In this document: positions 54,650-63,872 of the stretch, piece after piece | How the letters are laid out: the number at the start of each line of letters is the position of its first letter | Numbering within the stretch: position 1 is the stretch's first letter | Origin: Microbulbifer elongatus | Lineage (GTDB): Bacteria; Pseudomonadota; Gammaproteobacteria; Pseudomonadales; Cellvibrionaceae | Direction: 5' to 3' | Length of the DNA stretch: 64,000 nt | Assembly (NCBI RefSeq): GCF_020524885.1 | Contig: NZ_JAIVKJ010000005.1 | Location: forward strand, 124,001-188,000 | Program-made: the position numbers and the translations under genes | Notes under the pieces: model-generated | What the model saw: the letters and a program-made list of their open reading frames with translations, nothing else | Database searches by the model: none | Told to the model about the DNA's origin: nothing

Positions 54650-54742
54650 GAGTCAGCTCTGCAGGCGAACAGCCAAGAGTTACGCCCGATCGCCTGCGAG
54701 GCAGGCTGTTACAGAAAGTCGCGCAAATGGCAGGATGCTCCC

Positions 54743-55648
54743 ATGCACGATCACTCTCATCATCACCGCGGAAGCGGTCATCTGAAGCCCTTGGTCTGGG
54801 GTCTCGTTATCACGCTTACCTTTGCCGTGGTAGAAGCTATTGGCGGTTGGGTTTCCGGGTCCCTCGCGCTGCTCGGTGATGCCGGACACATGGTTACCGA
54901 TTCTTTTTCTCTCGCTCTCGCTGCTATTGCGGCGCTGCTCGCACAGAAGCCCGCAAGCCGCGAAATGTCGTTCGGCTGGGGGCGTGCAGAAGTACTCGCG
55001 GCGATGGTCAACGCGGTACTGATGTTGCTGATTGTTGTTGGTATTTCCATTGCCGCATTTGACCGCCTGCGCAACCCACAGCCAGTTCAGGGCGGTATGG
55101 TGATGCTTATCGCGTCGATCGGGCTGTTGGTCAATCTCGTGGTCGCCTGGGTGCTACACCGGGGTGAGCAGACGTTGAATATCCGCGGTGCGCTGTTGCA
55201 TGTGATGGGAGACTTGCTCGGCTCAGTGGCGGCGCTGGCAGCGGGTGCGGTGATTTACTTCACCGGCTGGACGCCGATCGATCCGCTGCTGTCCGTACTG
55301 ATCTGCGCCCTGATCCTTTTTTCCAGCCTGAAATTGCTGCGCGATGCCGTGGACGTATTGATGCAGCGGGTGCCGCGGGAATTGAGCCTGCCCGTAGTGG
55401 GGGAAACCATGGTGGCGGTGGAAGGCGTGCGCTCGGTACACGACCTGCATATCTGGCGGCTGGACAGCAGAATGGTTTCGCTGTCGGCGCACATTGTTGT
55501 AGACGACCTGGAAGCCTGGCCGCGAGTGCTGGAGCGTTTGCGGGAAACGCTGGGCCAGCGCTTCGATATTCAACATGTAACACTGCAGCCGGAGCCGTTG
55601 CAGTTTGATACCGCGCCGATTATCGACCGGGTTAGCCCGGGAAAATAG
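54743..55648 (+). CDS. Cation diffusion facilitator, zinc exporter-like
   Basis: This 301-residue exporter has a short His-rich N-terminus (HDHSHHHRGSGH), six membrane helices and a C-terminal cytoplasmic metal domain. Metal sites HMVTD in TM2 and HVMGD in TM5 give the HxxxD pairs of zinc-type CDF proteins such as ZitB and CzcD. AGGA lies 8 nt before the ATG. It would export zinc and possibly cobalt or cadmium by proton exchange. Confidence 0.92.
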   Translation: MHDHSHHHRGSGHLKPLVWGLVITLTFAVVEAIGGWVSGSLALLGDAGHMVTDSFSLALAAIAALLAQKPASREMSFGWGRAEVLAAMVNAVLMLLIVVGISIAAFDRLRNPQPVQGGMVMLIASIGLLVNLVVAWVLHRGEQTLNIRGALLHVMGDLLGSVAALAAGAVIYFTGWTPIDPLLSVLICALILFSSLKLLRDAVDVLMQRVPRELSLPVVGETMVAVEGVRSVHDLHIWRLDSRMVSLSAHIVVDDLEAWPRVLERLRETLGQRFDIQHVTLQPEPLQFDTAPIIDRVSPGK

Positions 55649-55672
55649 CGACGGTACCAGACTGAATTTTTC

Positions 55673-57193
55673 TTAGTCCTCTTCCCTGTCCTCGTCGTGC
55701 TCTGCTGGCGGTGCATCGCCTTCAGCGCTGGATTCCTCCGTCGCCTGTTCGGGTTGTTGCTCTGTGGTATTTGCGTCAGTTTGTTCAACCTCTGCGGGCT
55801 CCGCTTCTGCGGTCACTTCTTCCGGCGAACTGATCTGTTCCTCCGGTGCCTGGATTCCGATGTGATAGGCGGCAAATCCGGGTTGCACGACCTGGTTCAT
55901 GGCCATACCCAACACGCGTCCATTGTATTGTGAGCGGATTTCCTTGCGCACATTGGTAATCGGGTTGGTAACCGTGCCCAGCAGGTCGCCCTTGCGCACG
56001 AATTCGCCCAGCTGCACCTTGCTGAAAATGATCCCGCCGGTGGTGGCGCGTTGCCAGGTTGAGTTGTAGTACACCGGTTCCGGGTCGCCCCACAGGCGGA
56101 ATTTGCTCACCATCCCCAGCTGGTTCAGCAGGGTGCGAATGCCCTTCACGCTATGGCTGACCGAGGGCTCGTCCAGCACCATGGGAGCGCCGGCCTCCAG
56201 CGTTACCGTGGGAATACCGGATTCGACCGCGGCGCGGCGCAGGGTTCCCTTGGCGCCATCGCTGTGCAGTACCACCGTGGAGCCGAAGCCTTTGGTGAGT
56301 TTTACCACCTTCGGATTTTTCAGGTCACCGCGCAGCTGTGGCAGGTTGGTGCGGTAGAAAGATCCGGTGTGCAGGTCGACAATCGCATTGCATTGGGTAA
56401 CGACTTCATCAAAAAATGAGCGCGCGATACGGGAGGCGGAAGAGCCGTGATCGTCGCCCGGGAAGTGGCGGTTCAGGTCCCGGCGATCAGTCAGATAGCG
56501 GGAGCCCCGATGGAAGCCCTGAAGGTTGACGATGGGCACCCCGATAACGGCGCCTTTCAATGTTTGCGGATCCAGGTTGTACATCACCCGGCGCACGGTT
56601 TCGATACCGTTCAATTCATCGCCGTGGATCGCCGCGAACAGGCACAGTGTCGGGCCGGTCTCCGCACCGTTAACCACCAGTACCGGCGTTGCACTGTAAA
56701 CGCCTTCAAAATGCTGACTGGGTGACCAGGCCAGGCGGGTGGAGGTGGCTGGTGGCACTTCCGCGCCCAGCAGCTGCAACGCCTTGCCGACCGGTGCTTC
56801 CTGGGTGGGCTCGGTTGCAGGTTCTGCCGTGGGCTTTTTCGGGGATTCGGCCGCTGGGCTTTTCCGCTCAGCTTTGCTCTCAGGCTCTTCCTGCGGTGGT
56901 GTTGCCAGCTCCTGTTCACTGACCGGCTTGTCCAGCTCGATGCTTTTGGCTTTCGGCATCGGCTTTTCCGGTTGGTCGGCCGGGCTGGCATCGGTGGCCG
57001 GGCGTTTGCTGGCCTCCAGTTCTTCCGGGTTCTGTGGTGGTTGCTCGGATTGCGGTTCTGCGATTTGTGCCGAGGTACCCCCCACCGGTTCGCCATTCTC
57101 GTCCAACTCCTCCGCGATTAGCGGGGTGGCGTGGCAGGCGAGGGCAAGGATCAGGGGTAAGCTGGTAGAAAGGCTCGAAGAGCGGCGGCGCAT
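55673..57193 (-). CDS. Succinylglutamate desuccinylase/aspartoacylase-like zinc hydrolase, exported
   Basis: The 506-residue protein starts at ATG 57193 with GGAG 6 nt upstream; a TTG at 57214 is rejected. A signal peptide ends near TPLIAE, followed by a Pro/Glu/Lys-rich linker (about 30-140) and an M14-like hydrolase domain (about 150-450) with the zinc motif AAIHGDELNG, the DLNRHFPGD segment and VDLHTGS. An acidic Glu-rich tail of some 50 residues closes it. Cytoplasmic AstE/AspA enzymes lack such flanks, so an extracytoplasmic carboxypeptidase or deacylase role is likely; the substrate is unknown. Confidence 0.83.
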   Translation of the reverse strand: MRRRSSSLSTSLPLILALACHATPLIAEELDENGEPVGGTSAQIAEPQSEQPPQNPEELEASKRPATDASPADQPEKPMPKAKSIELDKPVSEQELATPPQEEPESKAERKSPAAESPKKPTAEPATEPTQEAPVGKALQLLGAEVPPATSTRLAWSPSQHFEGVYSATPVLVVNGAETGPTLCLFAAIHGDELNGIETVRRVMYNLDPQTLKGAVIGVPIVNLQGFHRGSRYLTDRRDLNRHFPGDDHGSSASRIARSFFDEVVTQCNAIVDLHTGSFYRTNLPQLRGDLKNPKVVKLTKGFGSTVVLHSDGAKGTLRRAAVESGIPTVTLEAGAPMVLDEPSVSHSVKGIRTLLNQLGMVSKFRLWGDPEPVYYNSTWQRATTGGIIFSKVQLGEFVRKGDLLGTVTNPITNVRKEIRSQYNGRVLGMAMNQVVQPGFAAYHIGIQAPEEQISSPEEVTAEAEPAEVEQTDANTTEQQPEQATEESSAEGDAPPAEHDEDREED

Positions 57194-57309
57194 GAACAAC
57201 TCCGGTGCGTGCAATCAGGGAAATCAGTCAGTTTGCTGAGAGCGCGAGTATAGCCAATCGGTTCCCGGGAAATTGCGCGGCAATTGGCGGTTTTGTGATC
57301 TCGCGCGGA

Positions 57310-58665
57310 TTAGCGTGCACTCACTAGCGCTGTGCGGCTTGTCTGCCGCAACCGCCAGATCAGCAGTATCGCCGCGGTGCCAAGGCCAATGCAGATACCC
57401 ACCCAGTAACCGTAGACCCCCCAGAATTGCTCCCCCAGCCAGTAGGCTGAAGTCAGCCCCACCAGCCAGTAGGAAAACAGTTGCAGATACATGGGCACCC
57501 GGGTGTCCTTGTAACCGCGCAGCGCGCCCCAGGCCATGGCTTGGGCCACATCCACCAGCTGGAAGGCCGCAGCGAGAAGCAGCAGGTTGGTGGCCACGGC
57601 AATGATTTCCGGGTTGCTGGTGTAAGCGAGTACAAACAGGTTGCGCAGGCTAATCAGCACGATACCCGTACATAGGGCGTAAATAAGGCCACTGCCGACG
57701 CCCACAATACTGACAAATCGCGCTCGCTTGGGGCGCCCCTGGCCGAGTACCTGGGCGGTGCGGATACTGACTGCCTGGGCCAGCGCCAGTGCCACCAGAT
57801 AGAAAATAGAGCCGATGCTCAGGCCGATCTGGTGTGCTGCGACAATAGTGGCGCCGTAAGCGGCCAGCAGCAGGGTAAGGCTGGCAAAGAAGGTAACCTC
57901 ACTGGCAGCGCCAATGCAGATCGGCATACCCACTGCCAGCAGGTGCTTCAGGGTAGGCCAGTGTGGGCGCGGCGGCAGAAGTTTCAGATCGAGGGCGCGG
58001 TAAGCGGGGTCGTGGCCCGCGTGCCAGTAGAGAGCGATGGCGATACTCCAGCACACCATGCTGGTGGCCCAGCCGCAACCAGCCCCACCCATGGCGGGAA
58101 TAGGGCCCCAGCCAAAGACAAACAGGATGTCCAGCGGGATATTCAGGGCCGCGGCGGCGAGATAGATCCGCATCACCGGTCGCACCTGCGCCATCCCCTC
58201 ACAGTAGCCGCGCAGCGCACTGCCAAAGGCAAAGGGCAGGGTACCGGTAGCCAGCGCCATCAGATATTGCACCATGACCTTGCGCACCGGCTCTTCGGTC
58301 TGGATCCACTGGCTCCAGAGGGGCGCTGCTAACAAAGCGCCGGCCACCAGCAGGCCGCCGATCAGTGCAATCCATACCGACTGGCTCATCTGTCGCGCGC
58401 AACCCTGCTCGTTGCGGGCGCCGCGCAGGTTGGCTACCACCGGCGATACGGCTGCGAGCATGCCGATCAGGGTGACAGCGCAAACCGCCCAGATACTGGA
58501 GCCCAGCGCCAGCCCCGCCAGATCCACCTCGCCGGACTGCCCGGCAACAATAGTGTCGGTGACCCCCATGCTGACCACCGCCAGGTTGCTCACCACCAGT
58601 GGGCCACCCAGCTTGGTGAGGTGGCGCAGCTCCGTGGCTGTGGCGCGTTTGTAGAGTCTGAACAT
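57310..58665 (-). CDS. MATE family efflux transporter
   Basis: The 451-residue protein is predicted to have 12 helices and the MATE pattern (KLGGPLVVSNLAVVSMGVTDTIVAG, and GMPICIGAASEVTFFASLTLL in the second half). ATG 58665 (MFRLYKRATA) is preferred to an in-frame start at 58749 that adds 28 non-membrane residues. NorM-type members export cationic drugs by sodium or proton exchange. Confidence 0.9.
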   Translation of the reverse strand: MFRLYKRATATELRHLTKLGGPLVVSNLAVVSMGVTDTIVAGQSGEVDLAGLALGSSIWAVCAVTLIGMLAAVSPVVANLRGARNEQGCARQMSQSVWIALIGGLLVAGALLAAPLWSQWIQTEEPVRKVMVQYLMALATGTLPFAFGSALRGYCEGMAQVRPVMRIYLAAAALNIPLDILFVFGWGPIPAMGGAGCGWATSMVCWSIAIALYWHAGHDPAYRALDLKLLPPRPHWPTLKHLLAVGMPICIGAASEVTFFASLTLLLAAYGATIVAAHQIGLSIGSIFYLVALALAQAVSIRTAQVLGQGRPKRARFVSIVGVGSGLIYALCTGIVLISLRNLFVLAYTSNPEIIAVATNLLLLAAAFQLVDVAQAMAWGALRGYKDTRVPMYLQLFSYWLVGLTSAYWLGEQFWGVYGYWVGICIGLGTAAILLIWRLRQTSRTALVSAR

Positions 58666-58820
58666 CGGATTGCTATTGGCGATAGTTGGCGATAGATAGC
58701 AGCTGGCTAAACTGATCGAACTCGGTCCGCGCGAAGTGTAAGAAATCACGGCCTTCGGCGACCAGTCTTCGGTAAATAAAAACGTGCTGCAATCAGTATT
58801 GAAGAAAACGGGAGCGGATT

Positions 58821-59447
58821 ATGGATGGGGCACACAGCGGGTTCAATCGGATTTACAGCTGTTTTCTGCACTCGCTGCGGCCACTGGATGGACTGGGGCC
58901 GCTGGCATTGCGCCTCTTCCTCGGTCCCATTTTTATTCTCGCCGGCTGGAACAAGATTAACGGGATCGACAATGTAGCCGCCTGGTTCGGCAACCCAGAC
59001 TGGGGGCTTGGGTTGCCCGCTCCGGTATTGATGGCCTGGTTGGCGGCGCTGACGGAGTTTCTTGGTGGCATCGCGCTGGTGCTTGGCTTGGGGGTGCGCC
59101 TCGCCGCCATCCCCCTGATGATCACCATGGCGGTTGCTGCAGTAACCGCTCACTGGCAGTACGGCTGGCATGCGTTGCCGGAGCAGACGCTCACCATGCC
59201 CTGGGAGTGGCGCAAAGATCTGATTGAAGAGGCGGTAGCGCGTAAGGAAAAAGCGGTGGAGCTGCTCGAGGCCTATGGCAATTACGCGTGGCTTACCGAA
59301 GCGGGTAATTTCACCGTGCTGAAAAATGGTATTGAGTTTGCGGCCACTTACTTCGTGATGCTGTTGGCGCTGCTGTTCACCGGGGGCGGGCGCTTTGTGA
59401 GCCTCGACTACTGGATTGCCCGCCGCCGCGGGTTACTGCAGGAGTGA
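58821..59447 (+). CDS. DoxX-like membrane protein of the HvfX type
   Basis: The 208-residue protein has a DoxX core with four helices. The segments LRLFLGPIFILAGWNKI, NVAAWFGNPDWGLGLPAPVL and NGIEFAATYFVMLLALLFTGGGRFVSLDYWI match, from memory, the HvfX proteins encoded beside copper-binding RiPP precursors and their MNIO enzymes. No HvfA-type precursor, MNIO (HvfB) or HvfC gene is in this window, so this copy stands alone. An insert of some 45 charged residues (WEWRKDLIEEAVARKEKAVE) lies between helices 3 and 4. Confidence 0.75.
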   Translation: MDGAHSGFNRIYSCFLHSLRPLDGLGPLALRLFLGPIFILAGWNKINGIDNVAAWFGNPDWGLGLPAPVLMAWLAALTEFLGGIALVLGLGVRLAAIPLMITMAVAAVTAHWQYGWHALPEQTLTMPWEWRKDLIEEAVARKEKAVELLEAYGNYAWLTEAGNFTVLKNGIEFAATYFVMLLALLFTGGGRFVSLDYWIARRRGLLQE

Positions 59448-59612
59448 TACAGGATTGAGATGAGAACCTTGGGGAAAATGCACCATTAGCTCGCCTTTCC
59501 CATATAGATGATATACTCGCCGATTATTTAACCCGTTTCCGTGGCCTGCCGGTCACGTGACTACCCGGTTTGGCCATTTGCGGCCCGCCGGCGCAATTGA
59601 GCGAGCAATCTT

Positions 59613-61160
59613 TTGATAGGCAAGTTTTTCCGTCGTTCGTCTGACAAGTCCGAATCCACTTCCGAGGGCCAGAAGTCGGCCTCATCAAAACCTGAGCAGA
59701 GTGCCGGTAACGCTCGCCAAGAGGGCGCTAGTGAGGGCACCAAAGGGCGCCAGCGCGACCGTCGTCGAGGTGGTGCGAAAGGTGCGAGTAAAGGTGCCGG
59801 CAAGGGCGGTGAAGGTTCTCGTGGGCGCAGCGCGGCGAAGAAGGCCCCGCAGAAGCCCTGGAGCCTCGACGAGTTTCAGGTGCCGGAGCAGGAAGGTAAA
59901 GTACGCTTCCACGACCTCGACCTGCCGCTGCCGCTGATGCACGCCATTGCGGACCTCGGTTTCCAGTACGCCTCTCCTATTCAGGGCCAGTCTCTCCCCC
60001 ATACCCTGAATGGTCACGACCTGGTAGGTAAAGCCCAGACGGGTACCGGCAAGACCGCGGCCTTCCTGATCACCGTTATCGACGACCTGCTCAAGAATCC
60101 GTTTGATGGCCAGCGCTACGCTGGTGAAGCCCGCGCGCTGATCATTGCGCCCACCCGCGAGCTGGTAATGCAGATCGCCGACGACGCCAAGGGGCTGTGC
60201 AAGTACACCGATCTGGAAATCCACACCCTTGTAGGAGGTATGGATTACCAGAAACAGCAGAAAGCGTTGAATGAGCGTCTCGTGGATATTCTGGTGGCCA
60301 CCCCCGGTCGTCTGCTGGACTTTGTCAGTAAACGCGACTGCTTCCTCGATCAGACTGAAATCCTGGTGATCGATGAAGCGGACCGCATGCTGGATATGGG
60401 CTTTATTCCCGATGTGCGCCGCATTGTGCGCCAGACCCCGCGCAAGACCCACCGCCAGACCATGTTCTTCTCCGCCACCTTCACCCCGGAAGTGGACGAC
60501 CTGGTGGAGCAGTGGACGACGGAACCGGTGATTGTAGAAATCGAACCGGAGCGCGTGGCGACGGAATCGGTCACCCAGCATGTGTACCTGGTGTCAGGCG
60601 ATGAGAAGTATCCGCTGCTGTATAACATCGTGCAGCAGGACGACGTGGAAAGCCTGATCGTCTTCGCCAACCGTCGCGACCAGTGCCGCCGTTTGCATGA
60701 AAACCTGCTGGCGCACGGTATTAACGCGGGCCTGTTGTCGGGTGAAGTAGCACAGAACAAGCGTGTGCGTACCCTGGAAGATTTCAAGACCGGAAAATCC
60801 AAGGTGCTGGTCGCCACCGATGTGGCCGGCCGCGGTATCCATATTGACGGCATCAGCCACGTGGTGAATTACACCCTGCCGGAAGAGCCGGAAGATTACG
60901 TGCACCGAATCGGTCGTACCGGTCGTGCGGGCAAGAGCGGTACCTCTATCAGCTTCGCCTGTGAAGATGATGCGATGCGCCTAGAGCCGATCGAGGGTCT
61001 GCTGGGCAACAAGCTGAAGTGCGAAGTGCCGCCGGAAGAGTTGCTGGTAGCGCCGCCGAAGGTGCATGTAAAACGCAGCAGTGGCGGCGATCGCAATGAT
61101 CGCGGCGGTCGTGGTGGAAGCCGCGGCGGGCGCAGTGGCGGTGGACGTCCGCGCCGGTAA
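59613..61160 (+). CDS. rhlB: DEAD-box ATP-dependent RNA helicase, RhlB-like
   Basis: The 515-residue helicase has a basic low-complexity N-terminus (about 1-80), then the DEAD core: Q motif [13 protein letters not shown], Walker [21 protein letters not shown] in [17 protein letters not shown] in FFSATF, and C-terminal [10 protein letters not shown]. An RGG-rich tail ends it. No ATG is available before the core, so TTG 59613 (MIGKFFRR) is taken, as the start resembles pseudomonad RhlB. RhlB helps RNase E degrade structured mRNA. Confidence 0.88.
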   Translation: MIGKFFRRSSDKSESTSEGQKSASSKPEQSAGNARQEGASEGTKGRQRDRRRGGAKGASKGAGKGGEGSRGRSAAKKAPQKPWSLDEFQVPEQEGKVRFHDLDLPLPLMHAIADLGFQYASPIQGQSLPHTLNGHDLVGKAQTGTGKTAAFLITVIDDLLKNPFDGQRYAGEARALIIAPTRELVMQIADDAKGLCKYTDLEIHTLVGGMDYQKQQKALNERLVDILVATPGRLLDFVSKRDCFLDQTEILVIDEADRMLDMGFIPDVRRIVRQTPRKTHRQTMFFSATFTPEVDDLVEQWTTEPVIVEIEPERVATESVTQHVYLVSGDEKYPLLYNIVQQDDVESLIVFANRRDQCRRLHENLLAHGINAGLLSGEVAQNKRVRTLEDFKTGKSKVLVATDVAGRGIHIDGISHVVNYTLPEEPEDYVHRIGRTGRAGKSGTSISFACEDDAMRLEPIEGLLGNKLKCEVPPEELLVAPPKVHVKRSSGGDRNDRGGRGGSRGGRSGGGRPRR

Positions 61161-61180
61161 TTCCTTTCTTTATTGTACTG

Positions 61181-61237
61181 CCCGGGACGCATCCGACCCC
61201 GGGTAGCCACCTTCTTTAATCCCGGCCGACCGGGTTT
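61181..61237. terminator. Weak terminators between rhlB-like and ppk2 genes
   Basis: CCCGGG (61181-61186) can pair with CCCGGG (61198-61203), and CCCGG (61221-61225) with CCGGG (61230-61234) before TTT. The genes converge here, so termination from both sides is expected; T tracts are short. Confidence 0.4.
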
Positions 61238-61240
61238 CCG

Positions 61241-62119
61241 TCAGTCTTTCAGCAATTGCTTGCGATACTCCCTGAGTAGCTTGCGACGTGCTTTGGAGAC
61301 GGTGGGATAACACATATTCATTTCATTCAGCGCCTTGAGCACTGCGCTCGCAACAATGAGGCGCATGTTTTTTTTGTCGTCTGCGGGCACTACATACCAG
61401 GGAGCGTGCGGGGTGGCAGTCTCATTGATCATATCCTCAAACGCGCGTTGATAATCGTCCCAGAAACCGCGTTCTTTCAGATCCGTCTCCGAGAATTTCC
61501 AGTTCTTTTCTGGCTCATCAATACGGGATAGAAAGCGCTTGCGCTGTTCGCCGCGAGAAAGATTAAGGAAAAACCTCAGTGTGACGGTGCCATTGTCTGA
61601 GTTGTAGCGCTCGAGAGAGCGGATGGCTTCAAAGCGGCTGGCAAAAAGTGCGTCCAGGTCGCGCGTATGCTCACCCGGTATTTTCTGGTATTTGGTAACC
61701 AGCTCGGGGTGCACACGGCACACCAGCACTTCTTCATAATAAGATCGGTTGAAAACCCCGATATTGCCGCGCTTGGGCATGACGATGGAGGTGCGCCAGA
61801 GGAAGTTGTGCTCCAGCTCCGCGCTGGTGGGGTGTTTGAATGAAGTGATTTCCACACCGTGTGGATTGACGCCGTTAAAAACCGCGCGGATGGTTCCGTC
61901 CTTACCTGCCGCATCCAGCGCCTGAAAAACGGTCAGCAGGCTGTAGCGGTTGTGCGCGTACATGATTTGCTGACGTTCATCGATGGCGCCGCGTAATTTG
62001 CGAATCCTTTTCTGGTAATCCTGCTTGTCCCGGTAGAGAGGATCGATCCGGGTAGGGCAACTTCCCCGTCGATACTTCTTCTCACCGTCGAATCGGATTC
62101 CCTTCCAGTCGATGTCCAT
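61241..62119 (-). CDS. ppk2: Polyphosphate kinase 2 family protein
   Basis: This 292-residue PPK2-family kinase transfers phosphate between polyphosphate and nucleotides. The Walker A-like loop QALDAAGKDGTIRAVFNGVNP, the KRGNIGVFNRSYYEEVLVCRVHPE lid region and FFLNLSRGEQRKRFLSRI are characteristic. Single-domain members are class I (nucleoside diphosphate) or class III; by eye the class is not certain. No ppk1 or ppx is near. Confidence 0.9.
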   Translation of the reverse strand: MDIDWKGIRFDGEKKYRRGSCPTRIDPLYRDKQDYQKRIRKLRGAIDERQQIMYAHNRYSLLTVFQALDAAGKDGTIRAVFNGVNPHGVEITSFKHPTSAELEHNFLWRTSIVMPKRGNIGVFNRSYYEEVLVCRVHPELVTKYQKIPGEHTRDLDALFASRFEAIRSLERYNSDNGTVTLRFFLNLSRGEQRKRFLSRIDEPEKNWKFSETDLKERGFWDDYQRAFEDMINETATPHAPWYVVPADDKKNMRLIVASAVLKALNEMNMCYPTVSKARRKLLREYRKQLLKD

Positions 62120-62226
62120 TTGCCTGTCATGCTCCGCCGCCGGTCTTGCCTCTATTCAAGGTTAGACTCTTGGCTAGAGAGGCGGCGGGCGTTGAGGCTC
62201 TCGGCCGGTAGGCCCAGTCTTCAGGG

Positions 62227-63159
62227 TTACTTCTTGGGGCCGTCGATCCCTTTTGGCCACTTCTTTTCGGCGGGAGTGCTGGCGCTGGAGGTCGTGGCTT
62301 GCGCCGGAGCGGTCGGCACGGCGGCGCCATTTGGTCCCCCATTTGGACCTTGTCCGGGGTCGCCTTCGGCCCAGATGCGCTCCACCCACAATGCGGTGCC
62401 GCCGGCCACGGCAGCAGGCATAACGAAGATGTTGAGTATCGGCACCATCTTCGCCAGCATCACTGCGCCACCAAAGCCCAGGGTGGTGAACTTCTTGCGC
62501 ATCAGTACGGTTTTCAGTTCAGAAAAAGAGCGCTGGTGGTTGTCCAGCGGGTAATCCACGTACTGGATGGCCATGCACCAGGCGCCCCAGAGGGCACCGA
62601 GAATGGCGGGGATGAAGACTGTCCAGCTGGTAAGCAGGGCGATGATGAAGATCACGATACCCCAGCCGATAAAGTACATCAGCTTGCGCAGCTCGCGCCC
62701 GAGGGTGCGGAATACCATGCTGTGCAGGGCTTCCGGGGGCGGCGGGTGGCCGGTGAGCAGCTCTTCGACCTTTTCCGCGAGGAAGCCGTTAAACGGTGCG
62801 GCAATAATGTTGGTAATGATGCCGAACAGGTAGCCGTACACAAAGAAGAACAGCAGCACCACGACAATGGCAATCAACCACGCCAGCCACTGGAATACAC
62901 TCGCGGCCCAGTCTGCGCCCTTGGCCAGGATCGCGCGCCACCAGGACATGTTGGAGGTATCGACGGGGGTGTCGGAAAGCAGGCTGCCGATATAGCTGCC
63001 GAGGTCGTCGAACTGGCTGATCATCAGGGCGCCCAGTGCGATAAACAGCACCAGGTTGATGAGCAGGGGGATAATGATGAATGGGCGCAGCTCTTTCCGG
63101 GTTAGCAGCTGCGCCCCCCGGATCAGTGCGTGTACGCCGTGTGCCGGGTTGGAAGTCAT
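62227..63159 (-). CDS. cysZ: Sulfate transporter CysZ
   Basis: The 310-residue membrane protein has the CysZ/EI24 pattern: the start GVHALIRGAQLLTRKELRPFIIIPLLIN, several helices, and the sequence GALWGAWCMAIQYVDYPLDNH. CysZ supports sulfate uptake. The C-terminal 50 residues are a Pro/Ala/Gly-rich tail absent from E. coli CysZ. It ends 107 nt before ppk2 and begins 3 nt after the PA4642-family stop on the minus strand. Confidence 0.9.
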   Translation of the reverse strand: MTSNPAHGVHALIRGAQLLTRKELRPFIIIPLLINLVLFIALGALMISQFDDLGSYIGSLLSDTPVDTSNMSWWRAILAKGADWAASVFQWLAWLIAIVVVLLFFFVYGYLFGIITNIIAAPFNGFLAEKVEELLTGHPPPPEALHSMVFRTLGRELRKLMYFIGWGIVIFIIALLTSWTVFIPAILGALWGAWCMAIQYVDYPLDNHQRSFSELKTVLMRKKFTTLGFGGAVMLAKMVPILNIFVMPAAVAGGTALWVERIWAEGDPGQGPNGGPNGAAVPTAPAQATTSSASTPAEKKWPKGIDGPKK

Positions 63160-63162
63160 GAC

Positions 63163-63459
63163 TTACTGCGCTCCTGCTGCCTTCAGAATGTCAGCATACT
63201 CGGCACTCTGCTCATGTTCGCTGATTCGCGCCAGCAGTGTCTGCCCTTCCGGGCTCTGGCTGTTCAGGTCCAGTCCCTGTTCCTTGAACATGCGCACGAA
63301 GGTTTCAAAATTCTCCGCCTTCATGCCGCGGTAAGCGCGCTCCAGCAGGTAGAAATCCCGATTGAACCCTTCCGGGGCTTCACCAACTAAAAAGCCGGCG
63401 ATACGTTCATCGTCGAATACTTCGCCGAGGACTTTTTGTTTGTCTTTTTTCAGGCTCAC
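63163..63459 (-). CDS. PA4642 family protein
   Basis: This 98-residue soluble protein starts MSLKKDKQKVLGEVFDDERI and continues FLVGEAPEGFNRDFYLLERAYRGM, the pattern of the small pseudomonad PA4642 family. Function is unknown. It is immediately upstream of cysZ, probably in one transcript. Confidence 0.8.
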   Translation of the reverse strand: MSLKKDKQKVLGEVFDDERIAGFLVGEAPEGFNRDFYLLERAYRGMKAENFETFVRMFKEQGLDLNSQSPEGQTLLARISEHEQSAEYADILKAAGAQ

Positions 63460-63534
63460 TTGTTAATTCCTTTTTGGTCTGTTATTGCTCTTGTGGTCGT
63501 GCCACCTTTGCTACCTGTTGGGCAGTTTGGTGGC

Positions 63535-63646
63535 GGCGCTGCCGCCGGTATTTGTTTGCGAAACACGCCGTGAACCCATCCATGGGGGCTCTTCCGCGAG
63601 GTCCCTCTCGCGGAAGGTTTCGCAAACAAATACCGGCGACATCGCC
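63535..63646 (-). repeat. Structured multi-hairpin repeat element, copy A (inverted)
   Basis: Outer arms at 63535-63564 and 63617-63646 pair at 28 of 30 positions, with 21 perfect (63544-63564 with 63617-63637). Inside lie a hairpin with arms CTTCCGCGAG (63591-63600) and CTCGCGGAAG (63607-63616) around GTCCCT, and a small hairpin CCCAT/ATGGG (63575-63586). The whole can fold as a three-way junction. Read on the minus strand, the inner loop is AGGGAC, as in copy B. Confidence 0.8.
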
Positions 63647-63708
63647 TTAGCATGTGAGTTTTTTGCCTTCGACAATCAGCTCGAAGTGCAGTTGTTCGAA
63701 TTGAAGGT

Positions 63709-63828
63709 CAGGTGCCGGGGGAGGCTTTTCGAAAGCGTCAGCGACAGGGACGTCGCTGACGCAGCGTACAGGGATGTATTCCCAGGGGGACGCCTAGTTC
63801 GGTTTCGAAAAGCCTCACCCGGTGCCTG
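63709..63828 (+). repeat. Structured multi-hairpin repeat element, copy B
   Basis: Outer arms at 63709-63734 and 63803-63828 pair with 14 perfect inner positions (GAGGCTTTTCGAAA with TTTCGAAAAGCCTC). Inside are a hairpin with arms GCGTCAGCGAC (63735-63745) and GTCGCTGACGC (63752-63762) around AGGGAC, and a small hairpin GGGA/TCCC (63771-63783). The order outer arm, AGGGAC hairpin, GGATG-containing hairpin, outer arm equals that of copy A on the other strand, though stem sequences differ. Confidence 0.8.
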
Positions 63829-63872
63829 GCTGCCACCGGTGGTGCTAAAAAACGTACCTCCGGGATAAGTCG

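Larger units (their letters stand above)
63460..63872. other. Non-coding region with two structured repeat elements
   Basis: The 413-nt gap between gatB and the PA4642-family gene holds two large inverted-repeat elements, listed separately. A 127-residue open frame (63485-63868) runs across both and is best explained as a by-product of the palindromes. Confidence 0.7.

Noticed and set aside
63485..63868. A 127-residue plus-strand open frame upstream of gatB
   Set aside because: It runs straight through both palindromic elements; its amino-acid pattern follows the inverted repeats, and no ribosome site or domain is visible.
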